From: Candidatus Galligastranaerophilus intestinigallinarum
Lineage (GTDB): Bacteria; Cyanobacteriota; Vampirovibrionia; Gastranaerophilales; Gastranaerophilaceae
Assembly: GCA_018715855.1 (NCBI GenBank)
Contig: DVKW01000193.1
Span: forward strand, 1 to 8,209
Direction: 5' to 3'
Length of the DNA stretch: 8,209 bases
Under the pieces are notes generated by a model, which was not told the origin of the DNA, did not search any database, and worked only from the letters and a program-made list of their open reading frames with translations. A program made the position numbers and the translations under genes. Positions 1 to 6,074 of this stretch are shown one piece after another. Positions within the stretch are counted from its first letter, which is position 1. Each line of letters starts with the position of its first letter.

Positions 1-12
1 AGTGTCGGATTT

Positions 13-849
13 TTATTTTAATAAAATTAAAATGGAGCCTATTATCATAATAATTGTGCCTGTTGTTTTTCTTAAAATTCCTTTTTCGTTTAAAAACTTA
101 AACCCTAAAAATAATGAAACTACACTTGAAAGTTGAAATAAAGCTAAAGAAAGCCCTACATTGAAATTTTCAAAAACATAATTTGTTGATAACTGCATAA
201 TAGAAAGTAAAACCCCTATTATAAGGCAAGTTTGAACCGTTTTAATTGAATTGGGCTTTAATTTTTTGTTGATAAATGCAAAAAGAAAAGAAAAAATTAA
301 CCCCGTAAATGCCCACCAAACAAAAGAAACCGTGGGGCTCGACATTAAAATAATTTGTTTTAATATAACAGCTTCCACTCCTGTAAAAACAAGAGCAAGC
401 ATTCTTAATAAAACGCTTTTATTTAAAATAAACTTTCCTTTTTCATCAACAAATAAAAAGCTTGCCCCAATTATAAGAAAAAACCCTGTTAAACTTTTTA
501 TATTCGGAATTTCCCCCAAAACAAAAAATGCAACAATTAAACCTATTATTGATTTATATGAATTAATTGGCCCTAAAATAGAAAGCTCGCCAATTGAAAG
601 CGCTTTTATAAGGCAAATTGTGCCCAAAAAACAAAGAAGCCCCGCTAAAATTACATATAAATAAAAATCCAAGCTATAGCCTAATATTTGGTTATTTTTA
701 ATAAAAGGCAGGCACAAAATTGCCATAAAGAAATAAGACCAAAAATTAACGGTAAGGGAAGATTCCATCACCGTTAATTTTTTTTGATAAAAATTGGCTA
801 TCGGGTTTGATAAAATTCTTGAAATTAGCGCAACTACCGATACAAACAT
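13..849 (-). CDS. EamA/DMT-superfamily transporter (substrate unknown)
   Basis: An inner-membrane permease of the drug/metabolite transporter superfamily, 278 aa, the usual size for a two-repeat EamA protein. About ten hydrophobic segments are visible (roughly residues 3-20, 34-50, 62-82, 93-111, 118-134, 147-169, 175-193, 206-225, 231-251, 262-277). They form two five-helix repeats, each with the family hallmark of a glutamate just after helix 4: FFVLGEIPN (108-116) in repeat 1 and FKFLNEKG (250-257) in repeat 2. Loops are short and basic. The ATG at 849 begins one base after the stop of the upstream 298-aa gene, so the two are almost certainly translated from one mRNA; the ribosome-binding site is weak (AAAGAA-like). 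The substrate cannot be read from the sequence: relatives move amino acids, nucleotides or sugars. The family call is secure, the function is open. Confidence 0.9.
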   Translation of the reverse strand: MFVSVVALISRILSNPIANFYQKKLTVMESSLTVNFWSYFFMAILCLPFIKNNQILGYSLDFYLYVILAGLLCFLGTICLIKALSIGELSILGPINSYKSIIGLIVAFFVLGEIPNIKSLTGFFLIIGASFLFVDEKGKFILNKSVLLRMLALVFTGVEAVILKQIILMSSPTVSFVWWAFTGLIFSFLFAFINKKLKPNSIKTVQTCLIIGVLLSIMQLSTNYVFENFNVGLSLALFQLSSVVSLFLGFKFLNEKGILRKTTGTIIMIIGSILILLK

Positions 850-850
850 T

Positions 851-1747
851 TTATTCTTTTATAATTTTTTCAATTGTATTTTTTGCTTTTAAATTAAACT
901 TGCCGCCAACCAAAGAAGTTAAGCCTGCAACAAGCCACATTGGAACAATTATGCCTATTAAAATTCCGATAGCGGAATATATAAACATTAATAAATCGTT
1001 TTGGCTGCTTAAAACTTTGTAGTGAATGCAAGCCCAAATAGCAAGTGCTGCAAGAAGAATAACAACAATGGTAAAAATTAGCGTGTATTTAACAAGGCAC
1101 ATTAAATATCTTTTATTTTGAAATAATGAAAGGTTTTTGTTTAATTCTTCATAATATTTGAATTGATAGTTAAAGTTTTCAGGCTCTTTTTTAGATTCAA
1201 AATTTTCCAAAACCAAAGGAAAACCGGGGTTAAACCTTTTAACATCAATCATTATGTAAATATATGAAGGCGAATAAATTAAAACGCCGTCAGAATAGCT
1301 GTCTTGGAATTGAATTGTTTCGCCGTTATTAAGTTCAACCGTTGTTTTAAAACCAAAAACCCTAAGGGAATATTTATCTTTATCGGGAATTTCTTTTTTG
1401 GCATTTTTCTTATCCGTTAAGGGTGAAATTTTGTAAGATTTAATGTCGTTGTAATAAACATCTTTTCTTGATGAAATTTCATTTTTCTTTTCAAAAACAA
1501 AAGAAAGTTTATCTTTAAAAATTTCAACTTTTGTTATTTTTCTTAAAGAATTGGTAACTGCAACGTAGGTGGCAAAAACGGCACAATAAATTGCAATGAA
1601 TGTAACCGTTGCGCCTATTGAGGGTTCTAAAATGTAATAATACCCTAAAGCCAACACGGCGCCTAAAACCAACCCTGCAAAAAACAGCATTACCATTCGT
1701 GAGAATTTATCAACAATCTCAACTACAAAAAATCTATCCGTTTTCAT
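851..1747 (-). CDS. Hypothetical four-helix membrane protein with a central soluble domain
   Basis: I do not recognise a named family. The 298-aa protein has two adjacent N-terminal membrane helices (about 19-40 and 46-66), a hydrophilic, beta-strand-like central region (about 72-210) and two C-terminal helices (about 218-241 and 253-280), ending in a basic tail. The central part, with alternating hydrophobic strands such as KVEIFKDKLSFVFEK and TTVELNNGETIQF, loosely recalls the bacterial PH-like domains found next to membrane helix pairs; this is a weak structural impression. An even number of helices puts the central domain and both termini on the same side, probably cytosolic. The ATG at 1747 has an AGGGA element 11 bases upstream. 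It is the first gene of an operon with the EamA transporter (1-base gap), so a role with that transporter is possible but unproven. Confidence 0.8.
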   Translation of the reverse strand: MKTDRFFVVEIVDKFSRMVMLFFAGLVLGAVLALGYYYILEPSIGATVTFIAIYCAVFATYVAVTNSLRKITKVEIFKDKLSFVFEKKNEISSRKDVYYNDIKSYKISPLTDKKNAKKEIPDKDKYSLRVFGFKTTVELNNGETIQFQDSYSDGVLIYSPSYIYIMIDVKRFNPGFPLVLENFESKKEPENFNYQFKYYEELNKNLSLFQNKRYLMCLVKYTLIFTIVVILLAALAIWACIHYKVLSSQNDLLMFIYSAIGILIGIIVPMWLVAGLTSLVGGKFNLKAKNTIEKIIKE

Positions 1748-1807
1748 AAAAATATAATTCCCTAATTTATAAACAATATAACAACATTTTTTTTAAATTT
1801 ATATATT

Positions 1808-1836
1808 ATAATAGCAATTTACATTAAAATAATCAA
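1808..1836 (-). promoter_or_regulatory. Predicted sigma-70-type promoter for the 298-aa / EamA operon
   Basis: On the minus strand, TTGATT (1836-1831) is followed after exactly 17 bases by TATTAT (1813-1808), matching the -35 and -10 consensus at 4/6 and 5/6. A start near 1800 would leave a leader of about 50 nt to the ATG at 1747. An overlapping TATAAT (plus strand 1807-1812) could serve the opposite gene at 1890 but has no good -35. The background is very AT-rich, so chance matches are likely. Confidence 0.4.
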
Positions 1837-1889
1837 CTTAAAAAAATGGTAAAAAAATATATTTATGGTTTTTATAAGGTTGAAAAGCC

Positions 1890-2675
1890 ATGAAAGTTCA
1901 AAACCAAACAAGCATTAATAACACTCCGTTTCAAGGTGGAGCAAATATAACTTCCAAAATTGCCAAATCTTTTGCAAAAGCGGGCGATATAGGCGAAGGC
2001 ACAAGCATTGCGTGTGATTTTTTAGGAAAAGCCGTTGTTGTGCCTGCTGTTATAATGCTTGCAAGCAGTGAACCCAAAGATAAAAAAGAATTTTCGGCTT
2101 TTAAAAACCCTGTTGCAGCCTTCATTCAACTTGGCTTAGAAGTTCCCGTGCTTGCAATAGGTTCTAAAATTGTTGGCGATTTAGCAGACAAAGGCTTTTT
2201 TGACAAGGCAAAAAACGCCAAAAACGGCTTTTCTTATAATGAAAAATTGCAAAAGGAAAAATTCATTGATACTTTTGAAAAAATGGCAGATACAGCACCT
2301 TCAATAAAAAATAAATCAATGGAATTTATTGAAGGCGTTAAAAATAAAGGCTATTCCAAAAAAGCGGCAGAAGATATTGTGGAAATTTTAGATGGTGCTG
2401 ACGATAAAATTAAAAACACTTTGATGACTTCTTTTAAAAATTTTGAACATGCAAGACAGAACAAATTTCACCTTCAAAACAGAATTTGTTTTGTTGCAGC
2501 TCTTGCCCTTACGCCCCTTTTGTGCGCTATAGAAAACTATATTCACCCAAAAATTATGAATAAAATTTATGAAAAAAGGGCTGCCAAAAACCCGAACAGA
2601 ATGGTTGATATGCCCGATTTTAACACATTTTTAACTAACAGCAAAAAAGAAGCCGGAGGAGGAGATAATATATGA
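1890..2675 (+). CDS. Hypothetical helical protein with N-terminal F-Q-G motif (N-half homologue of the gene at 3154-4182)
   Basis: Function unknown. The 261-aa protein starts with a short polar tail and the motif TPFQGG (12-17), followed by a mostly helical chain. It has moderately hydrophobic segments near 45-59, 74-98 and 197-215 and a Lys-rich middle (about 100-195). There is no classical signal peptide and no catalytic motif that I recognise. Residues 12-100 align by eye with residues 13-95 of the 342-aa protein encoded opposite: F(Q/K)G, GTS(I/F)A (37-41 against 35-39), a Pro at 52 in both, a KK pair (65-66 against 66-67) and an E-V/A-V turn near 85. A later stretch, LTPLLCAIENYIHPKIMNKI, matches LTIALIPFIIDKITNK of that protein in the same order. 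The ATG at 1890 has AAGG 10 bases upstream, and the F-Q-G position supports this start. The gene is translationally coupled to the next one by an ATGA overlap. Confidence 0.85.
   Translation: MKVQNQTSINNTPFQGGANITSKIAKSFAKAGDIGEGTSIACDFLGKAVVVPAVIMLASSEPKDKKEFSAFKNPVAAFIQLGLEVPVLAIGSKIVGDLADKGFFDKAKNAKNGFSYNEKLQKEKFIDTFEKMADTAPSIKNKSMEFIEGVKNKGYSKKAAEDIVEILDGADDKIKNTLMTSFKNFEHARQNKFHLQNRICFVAALALTPLLCAIENYIHPKIMNKIYEKRAAKNPNRMVDMPDFNTFLTNSKKEAGGGDNI
2655..2664 (+). promoter_or_regulatory. Exceptionally strong Shine-Dalgarno before the second gene of the coupled pair
   Basis: The run GGAGGAGGAG contains a full AGGAGG (2657-2662), 9 bases before the ATG at 2672. It lies inside the end of the upstream coding region, where it encodes a Gly/Ala-rich tail. 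It is the best ribosome-binding site in the window, better than those of rplJ and rplL, and it settles the start of the 161-aa gene. Confidence 0.75.
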
Positions 2676-3157
2676 TTCAAAAACTGGCTTCAGGCCTTGC
2701 AAATTTGGGGCCTGTGAAAAACCACATAATAAAAAGCGGGTCTGACCCAAAGCTTTTGGCCAGAACTTTGTTGATTACAAGCGTTTCCAAAGATGTTTTT
2801 GCCTATGCTCTAAGGGTTAAAAACACTTTAAATAACGATGAAATTCCCGAAGATAAGAAAAATTTCACCGCCAAAATGGACGCTGCCACCTGTGTTGCAA
2901 CAGCAGTAACTCAAATTGGCGCAGGTTTTATTGTTTCAAGTGAAAAATTCCAAAGCTTTTTTACGGATAAATTGTTTAAATCTCTGAAAAATTCACCAAA
3001 AGAATTAAAAAATGCAAAAGCGGCATTTAACGCTGTTTCAACCCTTGTTTTGGCTTCAATTGGCGCAAAAAGAATTTTAACCCCCTTAATTGCAACAAAA
3101 ATTGCCTCTTTCCATGAAAATGACGACAAACAAAAACCAACAAATACAAATGCTTAA
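2672..3157 (+). CDS. Hypothetical helical protein (C-half homologue of the gene at 3154-4182)
   Basis: Function unknown. The 161-aa protein is predicted to be nearly all helical, with moderately hydrophobic segments around 29-47, 70-90 and 118-146 separated by Lys-rich stretches, and an Asn/Lys/Thr-rich tail. It lacks the N-terminal F-(K/Q)-G motif. Residues 4-146 align by eye with about 194-333 of the 342-aa protein on the opposite strand: KLASGL against KLSGGI, LLAR (28-31) against NIAR (221-224), and ILTPLIATKIAS against GVLPVISTFLAE at the end. Its ATG overlaps the stop of the preceding gene (ATGA, 2672-2675) and has a very strong Shine-Dalgarno, so the two products are probably made in fixed proportion and may form a complex. 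Its stop shares the palindrome TTAA (3154-3157) with the convergent gene. Confidence 0.82.
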   Translation: MIQKLASGLANLGPVKNHIIKSGSDPKLLARTLLITSVSKDVFAYALRVKNTLNNDEIPEDKKNFTAKMDAATCVATAVTQIGAGFIVSSEKFQSFFTDKLFKSLKNSPKELKNAKAAFNAVSTLVLASIGAKRILTPLIATKIASFHENDDKQKPTNTNA

Positions 3158-4182
3158 TTTTTGTTTTTTGCAATTTTATCTGTTTTTTCGGCCAAAAATG
3201 TAGAAATTACGGGCAAAACTCCATAATATAGCCCTGCAAAAATAAGAGTAGGCCTTAAAATGTTCAATCCTTCAACATATTTTGGAAGTTTGGGGTTATT
3301 TTTATTTACGGTTTTAAACTTTTCAAGGAAATTTTTGCCGCCTTTTTGAATTAAATTATCAATCGTATAACCACCTAAAAGCGTTATTCCCGTTGAAATT
3401 AAATTGTTTAAAATAAGCGGGTTTTTTCTTTCTTCTTCAATTTTTTTGTTTTTCTTTGTTTGTATTGCAAAGGCAGAAGTTAACAAAACATCTGTTGCCA
3501 TTGAAATGTTTCTTGCAATGTTTTGGTCGTTTTTGCTATATTTTAAAGCCAAGTTCTGAACATTTTCCATATCCAAAATTTTGCCTATGCCGCCGGATAA
3601 TTTATTTTGCAAATTCCCTTTAAAAAACGGCGAAAAAACGGGGTTGTAATTTTCTTTTTTTAAGGGGGTTTCGGGCAATTTTTCGGCTTTTTTGTTTGTA
3701 ATTTTATCTATAATAAAAGGAATTAATGCAATTGTGAGCATTGATTTGGGGATTGAAGTTAAAAAATTTACCCCCAACTTTAAAACTTGTGTGATAAATT
3801 TATAATCTCTTGATTCGGTTAGGCTTTTTGCCCCGTTTTTTAAAGTATCAATTGTTTCTTTTTTTAAAAATTTATCGGGGTTTTTATCTATATTTTTAAT
3901 TGCATTTTCAATCGGAATTGCAACAGCTTCAACTGTTAAAAACCTTGCAACGCCTGATGCAACAGAATTTACCCCTGCATATTTTTTATTTTCTTTTTCA
4001 ACATTTGGCGCCATTTGTATTGCAAGAGGCCTTAAAAAAAGAGATGACATCAAAGAAACGCCCACAGCAAAGCTTGTTCCATGGTCGGATATGGTTTCTA
4101 ACCCCTTTAAAAAGGCTTTATTGTTGTAAATTCCTTTAAATTCGGGCTGGTGACAAATGTATTTTTCAGGTTCTATTTTCAT
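3154..4182 (-). CDS. Hypothetical helical protein with two F-K-G motifs; apparent fused counterpart of the 1890-3157 gene pair
   Basis: Function unknown; 342 aa. An N-terminal tail leads to PEFKGIYNN (13-21), then GTSFA (35-39) and hydrophobic segments near 36-58, 72-92 and 138-158, a Lys/Pro-rich linker (about 159-182), and a second copy of the motif, PFFKGN (185-190). The C-terminal half follows, with hydrophobic segments near 226-240, 257-276 and 306-331 and a Lys-rich end. The N half resembles the 261-aa protein and the C half the 161-aa protein of the convergent operon, in the same order, so the gene looks like a fusion, or the pair like a fission. No enzymatic motif is visible. The ATG at 4182 has no clear Shine-Dalgarno, but the position of the F-K-G motif supports it. 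It lies 56 bases downstream of the sigma-factor gene on the same strand with no obvious terminator between, so co-transcription is plausible. Confidence 0.85.
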   Translation of the reverse strand: MKIEPEKYICHQPEFKGIYNNKAFLKGLETISDHGTSFAVGVSLMSSLFLRPLAIQMAPNVEKENKKYAGVNSVASGVARFLTVEAVAIPIENAIKNIDKNPDKFLKKETIDTLKNGAKSLTESRDYKFITQVLKLGVNFLTSIPKSMLTIALIPFIIDKITNKKAEKLPETPLKKENYNPVFSPFFKGNLQNKLSGGIGKILDMENVQNLALKYSKNDQNIARNISMATDVLLTSAFAIQTKKNKKIEEERKNPLILNNLISTGITLLGGYTIDNLIQKGGKNFLEKFKTVNKNNPKLPKYVEGLNILRPTLIFAGLYYGVLPVISTFLAEKTDKIAKNKN

Positions 4183-4238
4183 AATTAATTAAGATAATAA
4201 TGCCAAGAAAACATTAAAAAGAAAACCTGTTTGTAATT

Positions 4239-4868
4239 TTATGTTAAATCGTTTTGAATTAAATAATCTCTGACTTTATCAAGCCCCGATTTTATAATTC
4301 TTGAAATTCTTGAAGCAGAAATTGAAAATTCTTCAGATAATTCCATCAATTTTTTTTCTTTGAAAAATTTTGCTTCAATTAATTCTCTTTCACGCTTTGG
4401 AAGCTCTGCTATTGCTTTTCGAAGCATAATAGACATTTGGTTAAATTCACAAGTTTCTTCGGGGTTTCTTCTTTGGTCTTTAACTTCAAAGGGTTTGTCA
4501 TTATCAAGCATTTCATCCGTTGATAAAATTGTTTTATAAATGGCTTCCCTTAATTCGTTTCTGTCGGGTTCCGTGCTTGAATCGGCATGCATTTTAACGC
4601 CATGCCAGCGGTAACGTCGCCTTAATTCGTTTCTTATAGCCCATTTTATGGCAGTTGTTAAATAAGATTCGTTATATTCTTCTTTTGTTTCATTTTGAGA
4701 TAAAAATAAAACATCAACGGTTTGTATGCCAATATTTACAAGCTCATCAAATTCTATTAAATGCTGAGCTGCCATTGACTTATATTCCACCTTGGCAATT
4801 TTATTAATAAGCCCCAAATACTGCCGTAATTTTACGTTGTGTTCAATTTTTTCTTTTGAATTTTCCAT
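4239..4868 (-). CDS. Small sigma-70 family RNA polymerase sigma factor (regions 2 and 4)
   Basis: A transcription initiation factor that would redirect RNA polymerase to a special promoter set. Numbering from the ATG at 4868 (209 aa), region 2 spans about 15-90, with FDELVNIGIQ as the region 2.1-2.2 helix and SYLTTAIKWAIRNELRRRYRW as the region 2.3-2.4 block that melts and reads the -10 element. Region 4 spans about 155-203: LPKRERELIEAKFF followed by the helix-turn-helix LMELSEEFSISASRISRII. The 65-residue link between them is acidic/polar and not a clear region 3, so it may be a reduced FliA/SigF-type or an ECF-like factor. An in-frame TTG at 4898 would add ten residues, but it has no ribosome-binding site and lies about where transcription should begin, so I prefer the ATG at 4868 (ATG 4877 is also possible). 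No anti-sigma gene is adjacent; the next gene downstream is the fused hypothetical protein. Confidence 0.88.
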   Translation of the reverse strand: MENSKEKIEHNVKLRQYLGLINKIAKVEYKSMAAQHLIEFDELVNIGIQTVDVLFLSQNETKEEYNESYLTTAIKWAIRNELRRRYRWHGVKMHADSSTEPDRNELREAIYKTILSTDEMLDNDKPFEVKDQRRNPEETCEFNQMSIMLRKAIAELPKRERELIEAKFFKEKKLMELSEEFSISASRISRIIKSGLDKVRDYLIQNDLT

Positions 4869-4897
4869 ATATATCATCTTAAAAATGGATATATTCA

Positions 4898-4927
4898 ATT
4901 ATTACCATGAATATTAAGCTTTTTCAA
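4898..4927 (-). promoter_or_regulatory. Predicted promoter of the sigma-factor gene
   Basis: On the minus strand, TTGAAA (4927-4922) is followed after 18 bases by AATAAT (4903-4898); both hexamers match the housekeeping consensus at 5/6. Transcription would start near 4891, upstream of the ATG at 4868 but downstream of the alternative TTG codon (4898-4896), which argues against the TTG start. Prediction only. Confidence 0.4.
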
Positions 4928-4932
4928 AGCTT
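4916..4932. repeat. Inverted repeat overlapping the sigma-gene -35 element (candidate operator)
   Basis: AAGCTTT (4916-4922) and AAAGCTT (4926-4932) are perfect 7-bp inverted arms separated by TTC. The repeat overlaps the predicted -35 element of the sigma gene and lies 23 bases upstream of the rplJ -35, a place where a dimeric regulator could act. No regulator is known; a chance palindrome in AT-rich DNA is possible. Confidence 0.35.
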
Positions 4933-4954
4933 TGTTACAAAAAATAAATTTGAA

Positions 4955-4981
4955 TTGACAATATTTTTTGTTTTGTATAAT
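4955..4981 (+). promoter_or_regulatory. Predicted promoter of the rplJ-rplL operon
   Basis: A perfect TTGACA (4955-4960) and a perfect TATAAT (4976-4981) are separated by 15 bases, two shorter than the optimum. A transcription start near 4988 would place the L10 leader at the very 5' end of the mRNA, as expected. The consensus hexamers fit the high expression needed for ribosomal proteins. Confidence 0.6.
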
Positions 4982-4984
4982 TTT

Positions 4985-5075
4985 ATATTATGCCAAAGAC
5001 GGCAGGCGGCATTTTTGTCTTAATCTCCTGCTCAGGTAGAAAACAAAACCTTATAGTTGTTTACCGTTTTTGTGC
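4985..5075 (+). ncRNA. Ribosomal protein L10 leader (cis-regulatory RNA)
   Basis: The mRNA leader ahead of rplJ contains the pattern typical of L10 leaders: CCAAAGACGGCAGG (4993-5006) and, about 15 bases later, CTTAATCTCCTGCTCAGGT (5019-5037). GCAGG (5002-5006) pairs with CCTGC (5027-5031), and the conserved unpaired flanks resemble the protein-binding kink of this family. In known cases L10, bound to L7/L12, binds this element and represses its own operon when in excess. The placement directly before rplJ and after a strong promoter agrees. Boundaries are approximate; I matched it from memory of the family consensus rather than by a covariance search. Confidence 0.8.
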
Positions 5076-5100
5076 ATACAAAATTTATTTTATGTAAACA
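5058..5100 (+). promoter_or_regulatory. Hairpin region between the L10 leader and rplJ (possible attenuator or start-site structure)
   Basis: TGTTTAC (5058-5064) is a perfect inverted match to GTAAACA (5094-5100). Nested inside is TTTTGT (5068-5073) pairing with ACAAAA (5078-5083) around a GCAT loop, followed by TTTATTTTAT. The upstream stretch ACAAAAC (5043-5049) could pair instead with GTTTTTGT (5066-5073), giving alternative folds. This suggests a switch controlled by the L10 leader, either premature termination or masking of the ribosome-binding site (GAAAGG, 5108-5113). The stems are AT-rich and weak, so this is tentative. Confidence 0.35.
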
Positions 5101-5121
5101 CCCAAAAGAAAGGTTAACATT

Positions 5122-5640
5122 ATGACAACAAAAGCTTTCAAAAACGAAAAAATTGAAGCCTTCAAAAAAAGTTTTGAAAATGCTAAAGTTGCGGTTGTTA
5201 CCGATTACCGCGGATATAGTGTTGAAGAAATTACCGATTTAAGAAGAAAATTGCAAAAAGAAAATTGCGATTACACGGTAACAAAAAACACTCTCTGCAA
5301 AATCGCATCAAAAGGCACAAATTTTGAAGCTATTGAACCTTTATTAAAAGGCCCTTCAGCTATCGCATTTGGTTTTGGCGATGAAGTTGCCGCTGCTAAA
5401 ATTGTTTCAAAATTTATTAAAGAATCTAAAAAAGGCGAAATAGTAGGCGCTGTTTTAGATGGCAATCTTTTAGATGCCGAAGAAGCTAAAAAACTTGCAA
5501 ATCTTCCTTCAAAAGAAGAACTTTATGCAAAAATCCTCGGTTCAATCAATTCACCCGCTTCAGGCATTGTTTACTCTATCAATGGCGTTATGAGTGCGTT
5601 AGTTAGAGCAATCGATGCTGTGGCAAAAACAAAAGCGTAA
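5122..5640 (+). CDS. rplJ: 50S ribosomal protein L10
   Basis: L10 forms the base of the ribosomal stalk: it binds 23S rRNA with L11 and carries dimers of L7/L12 on its C-terminal helix. The 172-aa length is normal. Family signatures are clear: the N-terminal globular domain with VAVVTDYRGYSVEEITDLRRKL (about 23-44), YTVTKNTLCKIA (51-62), LLKGPSAIAFG (73-83), then LPSKEELYAKILGSINSP (about 128-145) leading into the C-terminal helix that recruits L7/L12. GAAAGG sits 8 bases before the ATG. It is preceded by its promoter and the L10 leader and followed 33 bases later by rplL, the conserved pair. Unusually, rplK and rplA do not precede it; the next gene upstream is a divergent sigma factor. Confidence 0.97.
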   Translation: MTTKAFKNEKIEAFKKSFENAKVAVVTDYRGYSVEEITDLRRKLQKENCDYTVTKNTLCKIASKGTNFEAIEPLLKGPSAIAFGFGDEVAAAKIVSKFIKESKKGEIVGAVLDGNLLDAEEAKKLANLPSKEELYAKILGSINSPASGIVYSINGVMSALVRAIDAVAKTKA

Positions 5641-5673
5641 GTTAGAAAAATTTAAAAATAAGGAGAAAAAATA

Positions 5674-6054
5674 ATGAGCAATGTAGAAGCTATTTTAGAA
5701 TCAATTGAAAAATTAACTTTAATCGAAGCATCAGAATTAGTTAAAGCTATGGAAGAAAAATTCGGCGTTTCAGCTGCTGCTCCCGTTGCAGTTGCTGCTG
5801 CTCCTGCTGCAGGTGCTGCTGATGCAGCTGCTGCTGATGCACCTTCTGAAGTAACTGTTGTTTTGGCTTCAGCCGGCGCTAACAAAATTCCGGTACTTAA
5901 ATTAGTTAGAGAAATCACAGGTCTTGGCTTAAAAGAAGCTAAAGATTTAGTTGATGGCGCTCCTAAACCGATTAAAGAAAACGTTAAAAAAGAAGAAGCT
6001 GACGAACTCAAGAAAAAACTTGAAGAAGCCGGCGCTACAGTTGAAATTAAATAG
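5674..6054 (+). CDS. rplL: 50S ribosomal protein L7/L12
   Basis: L7/L12 is the multi-copy stalk protein that recruits and stimulates translational GTPases (EF-Tu, EF-G, IF2, RF3). At 126 aa it is full length: an N-terminal dimerisation domain (about 1-31), an Ala/Pro-rich flexible hinge (about 33-57), and the compact C-terminal domain (58-126) with the invariant block ITGLGLKEAKDLVDGAPKPIKE and the ending EEAGATVEIK. AAGGAG (5660-5665) lies 8 bases before the ATG. It is the last gene of the operon, ended by the terminator at 6075-6108. rpoB does not follow, so beta-subunit synthesis is not directly tied to this transcript here. Confidence 0.98.
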   Translation: MSNVEAILESIEKLTLIEASELVKAMEEKFGVSAAAPVAVAAAPAAGAADAAAADAPSEVTVVLASAGANKIPVLKLVREITGLGLKEAKDLVDGAPKPIKENVKKEEADELKKKLEEAGATVEIK

Positions 6055-6074
6055 TTTTAATTTTAATACACAGC

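Noticed and set aside
251..664. Plus-strand open frame of 137 codons opposite the EamA gene
   Set aside because: It lies wholly inside the clearly recognisable transporter on the other strand, and its product is low-complexity Lys/Ile/Asn-rich with no family features.
3900..4139. Plus-strand 79-codon frame opposite the fused hypothetical gene
   Set aside because: Shadow of the 342-aa gene, whose frame is supported by homology to the neighbouring pair; no ribosome-binding site or family features.
4183..4238. Possible terminator or promoter between the sigma gene and the fused hypothetical gene
   Set aside because: No GC-containing hairpin and no convincing -35/-10 pair could be found; only AT-rich sequence.
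5775..5850. Short GCT/GCA-rich repeat tract
   Set aside because: It is the flexible Ala-rich hinge normal for L7/L12, not a DNA repeat element.
5652..6011. Minus-strand open frame of 119 codons opposite rplL
   Set aside because: Its Ala/Ser-rich product is simply the complement of the Ala-rich hinge of L7/L12; rplL is certain.
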